Shown here: piece after piece, positions 28,081-37,136 of the stretch
How positions within the stretch are numbered: the first letter of the stretch is position 1
How the letters are laid out: each line of letters begins with the position of its first letter
Origin: Beggiatoa leptomitoformis
Lineage (GTDB): Bacteria > Pseudomonadota > Gammaproteobacteria > Beggiatoales > Beggiatoaceae
Length of the DNA stretch: 64,000 bases
Reading direction: 5' to 3'
NCBI RefSeq assembly: GCF_001305575.3
Contig: NZ_CP012373.2
Location: forward strand, 1,736,001 to 1,800,000
Notes under the pieces: generated by a model
Told to the model about the DNA's origin: nothing
What the model saw: the letters and a program-made list of their open reading frames with translations, nothing else
Database searches by the model: none
Translations under genes and position numbers: made by a program

Positions 28081-29055
28081 TTAAACTTGTTTGATTTCTA
28101 AGTAAACCAGTGTTTGGTTAAGTAGTTGATAGGCGATTTCGCCGAATGTCATAGGACCTGTAATCGGCATGGTTATTTTGCCTTCTAGTTCGGAATAGAG
28201 GTAGTTTAAAATGCAGTTGCAGGCAAAAACAGGCTGTGCATCTTTTGGAAACGCATTATAGAACGCGCCAATATAATCGGTTAAAGGATGTGCGAGTTTA
28301 TAGGGAACATTTTTAAAAACAGGTGCGTATAAATGTACCATTCCCGTTTCTCTATCCACGCCTTGAAAGCTAACGTTGACGAGCGCGCCGCAGTAATCAG
28401 CAACTAAAGGGTAGCGAATATCTGCTTTTTTGTGGAGTAAGTATTCAGCAAAACGCCATTTTTTGCCATTAACAAGGCATTCTTTAACCATAAACCCTTC
28501 ATTGTCAAACGTGATAACGTCATCACCACTGGGTTTAAAAAGGTTAAGAATATGGATTAATGCCATGTAGTTGGTGGGTAAACTGAGGTGCATGGCTATT
28601 GCGTGTTGGTTGGAAATTGCCCCTGTTTCACCATTAAACACGGTTGGCATGAGTTCGCCAAATCGCTCTAAATGTACGCCTGCAATCCAGCCGATAATGG
28701 GTTTAAGAAACAGACTGGGATAATTTGGGGCGTTGTGGGCATAGGCGATATGTGCCGAGCTAAAGCTTGGAATAATTAATAAGGTAAAGCCATTTTCTGG
28801 CGCATCGTGCGGAATATTTTCTAGCGTATTCTTATCGTACTCGCGTATATCTATTGCTTGTACCATAGGCGGGGCTTCTGTCGCAAACAACTGGGTTGCT
28901 GTACATAGTCCTCCTGCTTCGCTCATAAAGTAAGGGATACTGCCACCAATCCACTTACCGCGTGGTAGTTGACGGAGTAAATCTTCATCGCCTGCCAAAA
29001 ACAGTGTTTTTCCCGCTTGAATAGCTTGTATGGCTTGCTCTACGGTAATTAACAT
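28081..29055 (-). CDS. FIST_C/DUF6976-like protein, function unknown
   Basis: A 324-residue soluble protein. The C-terminal part (VFACNCILNYLYSELEG, then MPITGPMTFGEIAYQLLNQTL) resembles the end of FIST_C domains, which are thought to bind small ligands in signal transduction. I believe this is the DUF6976 group, by recollection only. The N-terminal GKWIGGSIPYFMSEAGG is distinctive. AGGGGG precedes the ATG. It is 76 bases upstream of pqqC on the same strand, so it may be co-expressed with the PQQ genes. Confidence 0.55.
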   Translation of the reverse strand: MLITVEQAIQAIQAGKTLFLAGDEDLLRQLPRGKWIGGSIPYFMSEAGGLCTATQLFATEAPPMVQAIDIREYDKNTLENIPHDAPENGFTLLIIPSFSSAHIAYAHNAPNYPSLFLKPIIGWIAGVHLERFGELMPTVFNGETGAISNQHAIAMHLSLPTNYMALIHILNLFKPSGDDVITFDNEGFMVKECLVNGKKWRFAEYLLHKKADIRYPLVADYCGALVNVSFQGVDRETGMVHLYAPVFKNVPYKLAHPLTDYIGAFYNAFPKDAQPVFACNCILNYLYSELEGKITMPITGPMTFGEIAYQLLNQTLVYLEIKQV

Positions 29056-29098
29056 TGAATCCCCCTTGTTTTATCGTTGTTATGACGGTATTTTTTTG

Positions 29099-29374
29099 TT
29101 ATTTATTGGCTTGACCATCACTACCATTGTTTTTTATCGGTTTTATATGCCCTCCAAAAATGGCCAGAATATCTTGTTCTAAGATAGGTTCATAGCGGGT
29201 GAAAAAAGAATGAATTTCACTCACACATTTATCAATATTTTCTGTTGAGTCATCTAGCTGTGTAGCTCGAATTACCCGTGCTAACATCATGCTAGCAGGA
29301 ACAACTTGGCATTTATAATTCTTTTGACCCGTTACCAATAACCGCCAGAGTGGTTCTGACTTGTCAGGTACCAT
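29099..29374 (-). CDS. Small hypothetical protein upstream of the FIST_C-like gene
   Basis: A 91-residue acidic to neutral protein starting MVPDKSEPLWRLLVTGQKN, with no membrane segment. I chose the ATG at 29374 because a near-perfect ribosome site (GGGAGGT) lies 6 bases upstream; the frame extends to a TTG at 29458 with no ribosome site. It is 43 bases from the FIST_C-like gene on the same strand. I do not recognise the family. Confidence 0.6.
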   Translation of the reverse strand: MVPDKSEPLWRLLVTGQKNYKCQVVPASMMLARVIRATQLDDSTENIDKCVSEIHSFFTRYEPILEQDILAIFGGHIKPIKNNGSDGQANK

Positions 29375-29657
29375 GAACGCACCTCCCTCTTGCGCTAACT
29401 GCAATTCTGCAATATTAATTTTTTTATTAGTGTGTATTAGACTTTTCGAATGGTCCAAGACATTTTAATAAATCTTCCCTATGAGACAAAGGGAAATGCA
29501 GAATAGCAGGCGTACAAATTTTTTCCAATGTGGAATAGTAAAAGGATTGTTTAATGAGACAATCCAAGCACTGACACGATAGCTATGCTTTTTTGTGATT
29601 TATAAATACTTTTGTTAAGTATAGCTGTCTGTATTAATACCCGTTGATAAAAGATGA

Positions 29658-30479
29658 CTACCGATTGCCACTAAAAATAATCACCGTGATATCGTCTCCG
29701 CTTCCTTGGGCAGAATAGTGGTCTAACCACTGTGGCAAGGCTTGTTCAACAGCCTCTACACCAAACTGTGTAACCCGTGCAAGTAAACTTTGCGCAAACG
29801 CTTGAAATTGTTGCTCATCAGCAAAGGCATTAATTAAGCCATCCGTCGCTAATAGTAAGGATTCGCCCGCTTGCCGTTCTATAGCACGTGTTTGCCAATA
29901 TTTATCCGCATCAGTAGAGATTAGAGAGAAGGTTGCATTTCCCAATAAATGTGCATCTTCCTGAAAAGGACGGGCTGTTGTGCCATCCGTAGCCAGTCGT
30001 AAGATGTCGCCATCACCCAATTGTCCTAATAACAATAATTCGGGCAAAACTAACGCAACCAGAACAGTTGAACCATAACGTTTTATTTGTGTTTGTAAAT
30101 CAAGACTAGCTGATAAAGGAAAACGCCGTTTCACGTCCGTTGTTACGGTATTTCGCCATAAGCGGACTAAACGACGCGGAAAGTCTTGCCGAAAATTTTT
30201 AATCAACAAGGGCAAGCTACCTTGCTCTATATAAAAATGTTGAAAAAAGTGTAACAACTGTTCTACGGCTAGTGTTACAGCAAATTGTGCGCCATACTGA
30301 CTTAAATCATGTTTTTTGTCGCCATGCCCATCAGCAACCGCTAATGCAATACATGGTTTCCCTTTGATGCTTTCTGTGCGAATAGCAAAGGCATCTTGAC
30401 AGGGTAAATTATGCTGTATGTGTGATGCACCGCGTTGACAAGCGGCGATAGTCCACCCAAGTGTGTGATGCGCTAACAT
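29658..30479 (-). CDS. PP2C-family Ser/Thr protein phosphatase
   Basis: A 273-residue protein with PP2C metal-binding motifs: VADGHGDKKH, LLATDGLINAF and GSGDDITVIIF. The N-terminus GWTIAACQRGASHIQHNLPCQDAF is of the type seen in TerY-linked PP2C proteins. It starts 6 bases after the stop of the VWA gene, so the two form an operon. The protein kinase usually found with such pairs is missing. Confidence 0.85.
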   Translation of the reverse strand: MLAHHTLGWTIAACQRGASHIQHNLPCQDAFAIRTESIKGKPCIALAVADGHGDKKHDLSQYGAQFAVTLAVEQLLHFFQHFYIEQGSLPLLIKNFRQDFPRRLVRLWRNTVTTDVKRRFPLSASLDLQTQIKRYGSTVLVALVLPELLLLGQLGDGDILRLATDGTTARPFQEDAHLLGNATFSLISTDADKYWQTRAIERQAGESLLLATDGLINAFADEQQFQAFAQSLLARVTQFGVEAVEQALPQWLDHYSAQGSGDDITVIIFSGNR

Positions 30480-30485
30480 AGGCAG

Positions 30486-31214
30486 TCAAAACACATCTTC
30501 ACTGGCACTTAAAATAGGTTGTGGTGGTGGCGTTAATACCACGTTTCCAACAGCGTCTGGTGTATGGCTGCCTTTACTTTTACCTTGTGATGCACCAATT
30601 GAGGCGGTGATACTTGCCCATTTAATATATTCTAATAATTCTGCTGGGTTATGGGCTTTTAACACACCAATTTCTCGATGGCTGACAAACTTTAATAATT
30701 GCTCTTCGTCATAATCTGTTTCATCACCAATAGCAATGGCAAGGCGCACTGCTTTTTTACCCCATGGTTGACTGTCTAATGCTCTAATGGCTTGTAAATA
30801 TTCTTCCTCTGTATCTGTACAAAAACCATCAGAAACCAATAAGCAAACAGGGGGCAATCCGCGACGTGGCATTTTTTCTAACTGTAATTCATCTGCCAGT
30901 AAATGAATGGCTTGCGCGGTCGCAGTTAGCCCTGCAACGCCTAATTCTGGCCATGAAAATTGTTCTAATGATACAGGTGTAGGGCCTACATGCCACGCTG
31001 CCGTATCAGAAAATTTAATTGCCCGCATCATAATTTGTACTTGAGGATGATTGATTAAGGCTTTACGAATTTCAGGTAAGGCTTCACGAATAGCTTGATT
31101 TAAAACGGCAATTTTTTTGCCACTCATAGACCCTGAATAATCAGTCAACCAAAAAAAATGTAAAGGGCGTTTTGCAACTTCCCCTTCTGGAACAGGAATT
31201 ACTGGGGACATCAT
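30486..31214 (-). CDS. TerY-like von Willebrand factor A protein
   Basis: A 242-residue cytosolic VWA protein. The MIDAS metal site is DYSGS (Asp25, Ser27, Ser29), with the later GLTATAQ and LLVSDGFCTD completing it. In TerY-type systems a VWA protein, a PP2C phosphatase and a kinase act together, often in tellurite or stress resistance loci. Only the first two are present here. AGGAAAAAATA precedes the paired ATGs. Confidence 0.8.
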   Translation of the reverse strand: MMSPVIPVPEGEVAKRPLHFFWLTDYSGSMSGKKIAVLNQAIREALPEIRKALINHPQVQIMMRAIKFSDTAAWHVGPTPVSLEQFSWPELGVAGLTATAQAIHLLADELQLEKMPRRGLPPVCLLVSDGFCTDTEEEYLQAIRALDSQPWGKKAVRLAIAIGDETDYDEEQLLKFVSHREIGVLKAHNPAELLEYIKWASITASIGASQGKSKGSHTPDAVGNVVLTPPPQPILSASEDVF

Positions 31215-31400
31215 TATTTTTTCCTAATCATAAATGATAAATTGGCTTCAATTTTACACGATTTACATCGTTTACAGGGTTATACACTATAATGTCTTAA
31301 TCACGACAAATGTTTTGTAGATTTTTATATGTAAAGCATAATGTTATAAAATTTTAGTGCGGTATAGTGTTTGCATAACTTTAAATAAGGTATCTGTTAC

Positions 31401-31553
31401 ATGATGAGGAGAATAGCCATGTATCGCCTGTTTGTACTCTTAACGGCTTATCAAATATTACTGATTTTAGCGTTCGGGGCTGTTATATGGGTAGGCGCGA
31501 CCGTGTATGCGTTTGGAATGGTTGTGAGTATGGGTGTTAATGTTTTGTTTTAA
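31401..31553 (+). CDS. Small hydrophobic membrane protein (44-50 residues)
   Basis: An uninterrupted frame begins at an ATG pair (31401, 31404) or at the ATG at 31419. The latter has TGAGGAG about 8 bases upstream and gives 44 residues. The product (MYRLFVLLTAYQILLILAFG...) is almost wholly one or two membrane segments. It is divergent from the VWA-PP2C pair and ends one base before the convergent ABC gene stop. No family is recognised; the good ribosome site is the main support. Confidence 0.55.
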   Translation: MMRRIAMYRLFVLLTAYQILLILAFGAVIWVGATVYAFGMVVSMGVNVLF

Positions 31554-32513
31554 CTAAATGGTTATTTGCGGTTTGGTTTGACCATCCTGACCGCCAGTAA
31601 GATGTGTAAAAATCTGTTCTAAGGTTTGTTTTTCAGGAATTAATTCATATAAACCCCATTGTTCTTGTACCGCGTGTATTGCTAAAGATTCGGCTGGGTT
31701 GTACGATTTATCATATTGTAGTTTAAAGTAATTTTCATCTAAACGGGTTACATTTATAACCCCTTTCAAGGTTTCTAGTTTTTGTAGTGGCGGTGGAAAG
31801 CGTAATGCTACTTGTAAATAATGGGTTTGTATTCGTGCTAATAAACCCGCAATAGTCTCTGTTAGAATTAATTCCCCTTGATGAATGATTTGCACATGAC
31901 TGCACATGGCCTGCACTTCAGGCAAAATGTGTGTGGACAAAATAACGCAATGCGTTTCGCCTAATTTTTTAATCAGTTGACGAATATCTTGAATTTGAAC
32001 AGGGTCTAGCCCTGTCGTTGGTTCGTCTAAAACAATGAGTGCGGGATTATGTAAAATGGCTTGTGCAATACCAACACGCTGTTGATATCCTTTAGATAGT
32101 TGTGCAATTAGGCGATAATAAACGGTAGCCAATCCACATTGTTCGACGACAGTTTCTAATGCTTGTGCGATTTGTGCTTGTGGTACACGACGAAGTTTTG
32201 CACAAAAATAGAGAAATTCACTAACGCGCATTTCTCGATATAACGGTGGATTTTCAGGTAAATAACCGATTAATCTTTTGGCTTGTATCGGGTTTTCTAA
32301 TAAATCATAACCGCCTATCGTAACCTTTCCAAAACTGGGGGCAAGCGTTCCTGTCAGCAGTTGCATCGTGGTCGATTTGCCCGCCCCATTAATCCCTAAA
32401 AACCCTAGAATTTGTCCCTGTTGTGCCGTAAAACTGATATTTTTAACCGCACATAAATCGCCATAGTAACGCGAGAGTTTTTCTACGGATAACAAGGTTT
32501 TATCAGCATTCAT
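31554..32513 (-). CDS. ABC transporter ATP-binding protein (GldA/NatA-like)
   Basis: A 319-residue ATPase. Walker A is GINGAGKST (40-48). The signature is LSKGYQQRVGIAQAI, Walker B is LIVLDEPTTGLDP, and the switch His is in ILSTHIL. A C-terminal extension of about 90 residues is of the DUF4162-like type seen in ABC-2 exporters and gliding-motility ATPases. No membrane partner is encoded next to it. The gene converges on the small membrane ORF. Confidence 0.87.
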   Translation of the reverse strand: MNADKTLLSVEKLSRYYGDLCAVKNISFTAQQGQILGFLGINGAGKSTTMQLLTGTLAPSFGKVTIGGYDLLENPIQAKRLIGYLPENPPLYREMRVSEFLYFCAKLRRVPQAQIAQALETVVEQCGLATVYYRLIAQLSKGYQQRVGIAQAILHNPALIVLDEPTTGLDPVQIQDIRQLIKKLGETHCVILSTHILPEVQAMCSHVQIIHQGELILTETIAGLLARIQTHYLQVALRFPPPLQKLETLKGVINVTRLDENYFKLQYDKSYNPAESLAIHAVQEQWGLYELIPEKQTLEQIFTHLTGGQDGQTKPQITI

Positions 32514-32592
32514 GGCGGTTTGCTCGGTTTTTAAAATACGGCGTGCAGAATTTTGTCTGGCAATCCTGAAAACGCTGATTCAGACTGTTTGT

Positions 32593-32629
32593 AAAAACGG
32601 ATAACATGGCTCTAAACCGTGGTATCCGT
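32593..32629 (-). terminator. Terminator of the S49 peptidase gene (CGGATA hairpin repeat, copy 2)
   Basis: On the minus strand ACGGATACCACGG, a 7-base loop and CCATGTTATCCGT form a hairpin followed by TTTTT. It lies 18 bases past the stop at 32647. The core sequence matches the other CGGATA hairpins, and a CTGAATCAG motif lies next to it at 32567-32590. Confidence 0.75.
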
Positions 32630-32646
32630 CGCACATCTTTACTTAA

Positions 32647-33756
32647 TTATTGACATACTTTGTTTATATTACCGTGATAAACCAAAGGAACATGTAAAAT
32701 GGTGGCACAAAGTTGTTGTTGTGGATTGCTGGTTGTTACTTGCGGTGCATGACCTGTTGACCACGCTAATAATTGTCCTAACCAACTATCTGTAGATGAT
32801 TGTGGGTAAACCAGTTGATAATCGTCTTGAACATGCGCTAATTCAGCTAATTTTTCAATTGCTTGTTGCCGACTGAGTGTCCCATCGATTAAGCCGTATT
32901 GCTTTGCTAAATCATTACTAAAAATTTGCGCGCCCATTTTGTCACGAATGACAGTTTCATCAATTTTGCGATTTTCCGCCACATGGTGGACAAAGTTGTT
33001 GTATTCCGTTTCTACACCAGCTTGTAGGTTTTTGAGTTCTTCTTCTGTTGGACGACGAAAAGGATTACCTAAATCTTTACCACGTCCAGCAAATATTTGA
33101 TATTGTTCAATTCCACCCTGTGTCACCATTCCCCCACCCATCAATCCCCCATCGGTCGCGACAGGTTTATTAAAGTACGTTAAGGAAACGCCTAATACAC
33201 CAATACTGCCTATCATACTGCCATAATCGGCATAAATTTCATTCGCGCCAACCATTGCCATTACGCCACCAGAGGCAGAAAAACCTTCAATATAGGCTAA
33301 TACGGGGTTATTAGTGGCTTTTTGGTAGGTTTTAACGCCTTCAAAAATAGCGCGAGAACCGTAGATTGTCCCACCGGGTGTTTGAAAGTGCAGTAATATC
33401 CCTTTTATATTAGGATTTTTTGCGGCGGCTTCCAGTGCTTCTTGAATTTGATAACCGTAGGTAACGCCTGAACTGAGAAAAGAGAACGAATCCAAATTTG
33501 TTGTTGGACTGCCTAAAATTACACCGTTGACAGATAACTTTAATAAATATTGTTTACTTTGTTGACTACCTGAAATATAAGTATATTGCGGTGTTGCACT
33601 TTCTAAATCAGAAAATTCGCTATTTTTTAGTCCTGTTCCAAGCCCCGCACCCAAGCTGACAAAAAATAAAACGGCAAGTACGAACAAAATAATGAGGCTC
33701 AATAAAGCAATAACAACTTGTCCTACAAGGCGAAACGCGCCCATGATAATTGACAT
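32647..33756 (-). CDS. S49-family signal peptide peptidase (SppA-like)
   Basis: A 369-residue protein with one N-terminal membrane anchor (about residues 8-35) and a periplasmic S49 serine-protease domain. The nucleophile is in EGFSASGGVMAM, and the general-base lysine is in GRGKDLG, at the spacing of Bacillus SppA. It degrades signal peptides left in the membrane. I chose the ATG at 33756, with GGAG 8 bases upstream; the frame to 33852 is open but adds an unconserved tail. Confidence 0.85.
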   Translation of the reverse strand: MSIIMGAFRLVGQVVIALLSLIILFVLAVLFFVSLGAGLGTGLKNSEFSDLESATPQYTYISGSQQSKQYLLKLSVNGVILGSPTTNLDSFSFLSSGVTYGYQIQEALEAAAKNPNIKGILLHFQTPGGTIYGSRAIFEGVKTYQKATNNPVLAYIEGFSASGGVMAMVGANEIYADYGSMIGSIGVLGVSLTYFNKPVATDGGLMGGGMVTQGGIEQYQIFAGRGKDLGNPFRRPTEEELKNLQAGVETEYNNFVHHVAENRKIDETVIRDKMGAQIFSNDLAKQYGLIDGTLSRQQAIEKLAELAHVQDDYQLVYPQSSTDSWLGQLLAWSTGHAPQVTTSNPQQQLCATILHVPLVYHGNINKVCQ

Positions 33757-34039
33757 TAATAATTCTCCATAGCAACGATAATAAAAAATACCTTCCCTGT
33801 TTTTAAGGGGTGATGCCGCATTATATCGTGGTTTATAGAAAACCATTCGCACTTAAGGATTGAAACGATAGATTTACGGTTTTTTTGCTAAGTTAGGGAA
33901 GTTAGATAAATACGTTGGTTGCTCAATAGTTATACAAAATGTCAAAATGCAATGCTTGTTTTCGTGACAAAACGCGCAATCTGTATTGCGTAAAGTTGGC
34001 TATTATTAAATTAAGACAAGGAGTGAGAAACAAATAACC

Positions 34040-34309
34040 GTGTTAAAACAAACTTTCACAATTGTGAATAAATTAGGACTTCATGCACGGGCAGCGGCGA
34101 AATTGGTTAAACTCGCATCTGCTTTTGACAGTGACATAAAGATTAAGCGTCAACAACGTGAAGTGAATGGTAAAAGTATCATGGGTGTCATGATGTTAGC
34201 TGCTGCGAAGGGAACACAGGTAGATATAACGGTTTCAGGCATTGATGAGGAAATCGCTATGGCAGAGTTAGCTGATTTAATTGAAAGTCGCTTTGGAGAG
34301 TCGGAGTGA
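34040..34309 (+). CDS. ptsH: Phosphocarrier protein HPr
   Basis: An 89-residue protein starting at GTG. The phospho-acceptor is His15 (GLHARAAAK). Ser46 (NGKSIMGVMML) is the site used by HPr kinase in organisms that have it. It overlaps enzyme I by 4 bases. No EII permease, hprK or EIIA gene is in view, so a regulatory phosphorelay is as likely as sugar import. A GGAG lies about 15 bases before the GTG, which is long. Confidence 0.93.
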   Translation: MLKQTFTIVNKLGLHARAAAKLVKLASAFDSDIKIKRQQREVNGKSIMGVMMLAAAKGTQVDITVSGIDEEIAMAELADLIESRFGESE

Positions 34310-36036
34310 GCTTAACGCTACATGGCATTGGTGTTTCTAAGGGCATTGCAATTGGCAAAGTACATATTATCAATCGTGATCATATTGAGGTTGGTGAATA
34401 TACCTTGTCCGTGCAAAGTCTGGAGGAGGAGGTTTCACGTTTTGAAGGCGCGGTGGATGTTGCCCGCGAACAGTTGCAGAAAATTCGGCAATATGTTTCT
34501 AAACATACCGCTACAGATGTCGCCGCTTTTATTGATACGCATTTGTTAATGTTAGAAGATGCCGTATTTATCGAATCACCCATTCGGTTGATTCGTGAAC
34601 GGCAATGTAATGCCGAATGGGCGTTAAAGCTCCATCATGATTATCTGATTCAGGTTTTTGATGAAATGGATGATCCGTATTTAAAATCGCGTAAAGATGA
34701 TGTAGCGCAGGTGATTAATCGGATTCAGCGGGTATTGCGGGGTTATCCTGATTTAGCCGAAGACTTATCTACGGAAAGTCTAGCACAAGCAATTGTTTTA
34801 TCTGATGATTTAAGTCCAGCAGATACGGCATTAATGCAACATCGCGGTGTGGTTGCATTCGCAACAGAGTCTGGCGGGACAACATCACACACGGCTATTT
34901 TAGCGCGAAGTTTGGGGATTCCTGCCATTGTTGGGCTACGTCGCGCCCGTGCTTATATCCAACATGGGGAAACGCTCATTATTGATGGCATTCATGGAAT
35001 GTTGATTGCTGATCCTGATGAGCGTGCTTTGCGTTATTACCGTAATCGCCAACGTGATGAAAAACGCTATCGTGCTTCTTTGGGTAAACTAAAAAATGCC
35101 CCGACAATGACAAAAGATGGTACGCCGATTTTATTACAAGCGAATATAGAATTTCCTGAAGATATGACAGCCGTGCGGCGGGTTGGTGGCGAGGGTGTGG
35201 GCTTGTACCGTACAGAGTTTTTATATATGAATCGCCCCACTCCGCCAACAGAGGAAGAGCATTTTGATGCTTATTTACGGGTATTGCAGGCGGCAAAAAG
35301 CGCGCCCGTGACCATTCGCACGTTGGATTTAGGGGCAGACAAACAAGTTCGTTATCAAGAAATTTCTACTGCAACGAATCCCGCCTTAGGTTTGCGGGCG
35401 ATTCGTTTATGTTTAAAAGATTTAAAAATGTTTAAAACCCAATTGCGGGCGATTATTCGCGCTTCTGCTTTTGGACAAGTGCGCATGATGATCCCTATGA
35501 TTTCTGGCATACAAGAATTATTGCAAGTTCGTGGTTTAGTTAATGAAGTACAGAATGAGTTGGCTCACAAAGCCGTTAGGTTTGATCAGGCGATGCAAAT
35601 TGGCGCAATGGTTGAGGTGCCTGCGGTGGCGGCTTGTATTGATTTGTACGCGCCGTATTCTGATTTTTTTTCAATTGGTACAAATGATTTAATCCAATAT
35701 ACGTTGGCAATAGACCGCGTTGATGATAGCGTCAATTATCTCTATGACCCGTTACATCCTGCGGTGTTGCGTCTTATTAAAATGAGTATTGATGCTGCCC
35801 ACAAAAGCGAAAGGTCTATTAGTATGTGTGGTGAAATGGCGAGTGATAGCCGTTATGTTCGCCTATTATTGGGCTTGGGGTTGCGGTCGTTTAGCGTTAA
35901 TCCAGAATCTTTATTAGAGATTAAACAAATTATTATCAATAGTGATATGACAGGACTCTCCCGCAGTGCGAATAAGCTACTTCGTTTAACTGCCCATGTC
36001 GATATAGTGGAATTGTTAGAATATATTAACCGTTAG
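34306..36036 (+). CDS. ptsI: Phosphoenolpyruvate-protein phosphotransferase (PTS enzyme I)
   Basis: A 576-residue enzyme. The phosphohistidine loop is GGTTSHTAILARSLGIPAIVG. The PEP-binding barrel has LYRTEFLYM, RTLDLGADK, MIPMI and SIGTNDLIQY, and the C-terminal cysteine motif is MCGEMASD. It transfers phosphate from PEP to HPr. The GTG start overlaps the ptsH stop. It lacks the GAF domain of PtsP, so it is the standard enzyme I. Confidence 0.95.
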   Translation: MSLTLHGIGVSKGIAIGKVHIINRDHIEVGEYTLSVQSLEEEVSRFEGAVDVAREQLQKIRQYVSKHTATDVAAFIDTHLLMLEDAVFIESPIRLIRERQCNAEWALKLHHDYLIQVFDEMDDPYLKSRKDDVAQVINRIQRVLRGYPDLAEDLSTESLAQAIVLSDDLSPADTALMQHRGVVAFATESGGTTSHTAILARSLGIPAIVGLRRARAYIQHGETLIIDGIHGMLIADPDERALRYYRNRQRDEKRYRASLGKLKNAPTMTKDGTPILLQANIEFPEDMTAVRRVGGEGVGLYRTEFLYMNRPTPPTEEEHFDAYLRVLQAAKSAPVTIRTLDLGADKQVRYQEISTATNPALGLRAIRLCLKDLKMFKTQLRAIIRASAFGQVRMMIPMISGIQELLQVRGLVNEVQNELAHKAVRFDQAMQIGAMVEVPAVAACIDLYAPYSDFFSIGTNDLIQYTLAIDRVDDSVNYLYDPLHPAVLRLIKMSIDAAHKSERSISMCGEMASDSRYVRLLLGLGLRSFSVNPESLLEIKQIIINSDMTGLSRSANKLLRLTAHVDIVELLEYINR

Positions 36037-36080
36037 AATCATTACTTATTTATACTGTTGTCGTATCAATATGGTTTATA

Positions 36081-36152
36081 CCAGCGTTTTTAAGATTTAC
36101 AGAATGATAAATGCTTTTTTGTGTCTGCTCATTCTGTCAATCCAAACGCTGG
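36081..36152. repeat. Imperfect 27-base inverted repeat between ptsI and the zinc-ribbon gene
   Basis: CCAGCGTTTTTAAGATTTAC-AGAATGA (36081-36107) pairs with TCATTCTGTCAATCC-AAACGCTGG (36129-36152) with a few mismatches. It lies between two converging genes and may serve as a shared terminator or be another palindromic repeat. Confidence 0.5.
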
Positions 36153-36167
36153 GTATTTCCGCTTTAT

Positions 36168-36899
36168 TTATAAAAATTCAAAGTGATAACCTTCCATCAC
36201 ACTATTCCCTTCAATCACATACGACATATCTATCAAATCAAAGCGCACATGAACAATTGCACCAGCTTGCATTTTTTCTTTTATATCAACGCCTAAATAC
36301 TCTGTTGGAGTAAATCGCCGTTGTGCAATGGGCTGTCCATGTCGGTCTTCAAAGGTCAATTCTAATATGGGGTAAGGCTGAGGAAATGTTGCATCATTCA
36401 CAAATGTTGCGTTGACTTGCAACATATCAGGCGAATCAGGATGAATCTGTACAACCCGTTCTTGCATGTGAATCAGGTCAACATTGCGAGTAACAGGTAA
36501 TTCACAGCCTGCTATTTCACAAGCTTGTGACAGCAAAGGACGTAACTGCGCGTTTTGCAAAATAATATCAGGGTACATAAACCATACATATTGTAACGCC
36601 AACAGCCCCATCAGTAATAAGCTAACAAATGACCATTTTAAAACCGAACCTAACTGGCTTTTTTTGGTTTCTTGCACGATTTCAGCTAATTCTTCTTCAC
36701 TGATGTCATCTTCTGTTAAAGCCTCTGGTACTACTGTTATTGCTTTATTTTTTAAGTCTTTTGGAATTTCTTTCATTAAGTTTTTCGAGGCATCAAAGGT
36801 ATGTTGGCAATTAACACATTTTACGTATCCTTGAGCAACGTTTAAATGTGCAGTGTTGAGGCGGAAAATTGTTTGACAATGCGGACATTGCGTGTACAT
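36168..36899 (-). CDS. Zinc-ribbon, membrane-anchored DUF3426 protein
   Basis: A 243-residue protein. An MJ0042-type zinc ribbon (CPHCQTIFRLN then KCVNCQHTFDA) at the N-terminus is followed by an acidic linker, one membrane segment (about residues 99-118) and the DUF3426 domain. The function is unknown. It is next to prmA, as in many gammaproteobacteria. I chose the ATG at 36899, with GAGAG 7 bases upstream; the frame to 36989 has a hydrophobic but unconserved extension. Confidence 0.82.
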   Translation of the reverse strand: MYTQCPHCQTIFRLNTAHLNVAQGYVKCVNCQHTFDASKNLMKEIPKDLKNKAITVVPEALTEDDISEEELAEIVQETKKSQLGSVLKWSFVSLLLMGLLALQYVWFMYPDIILQNAQLRPLLSQACEIAGCELPVTRNVDLIHMQERVVQIHPDSPDMLQVNATFVNDATFPQPYPILELTFEDRHGQPIAQRRFTPTEYLGVDIKEKMQAGAIVHVRFDLIDMSYVIEGNSVMEGYHFEFL

Positions 36900-37078
36900 A
36901 GAAATGCTCTCAAACAGTGGATAAATAAGTGCTAGTGTAAAGCAGATAACCCATTGAATAAATCGTATCATAACGAATAAATTCGCCATGATAGTCTGTT
37001 AGACTTTTTACAACGGTTTACAATATGCTTGTCTTTACATGCTAAGAATTCTGATTCTGACGGGTTTTAATTATGCGT

Positions 37079-37116
37079 AAAAAGACGGATAACAGCATTT
37101 AAAGTGTGCTATCCGC
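37079..37116 (-). terminator. Terminator of prmA (CGGATA hairpin repeat, copy 3)
   Basis: GCGGATAGCACA, a 7-base loop and TGCTGTTATCCGTC on the minus strand form a hairpin followed by TTTTT. It lies about 20 bases past the prmA stop. A CTGATTCTGAC motif stands nearby at 37049-37059, as beside copy 2. Confidence 0.75.
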
Positions 37117-37136
37117 ATTTCCTTTGCAAGTAGTCT

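Noticed and set aside
36071-36313. 80-residue plus-strand frame after ptsI
   Set aside because: It lies across a large inverted repeat and the end of the zinc-ribbon gene on the other strand; no ribosome site.
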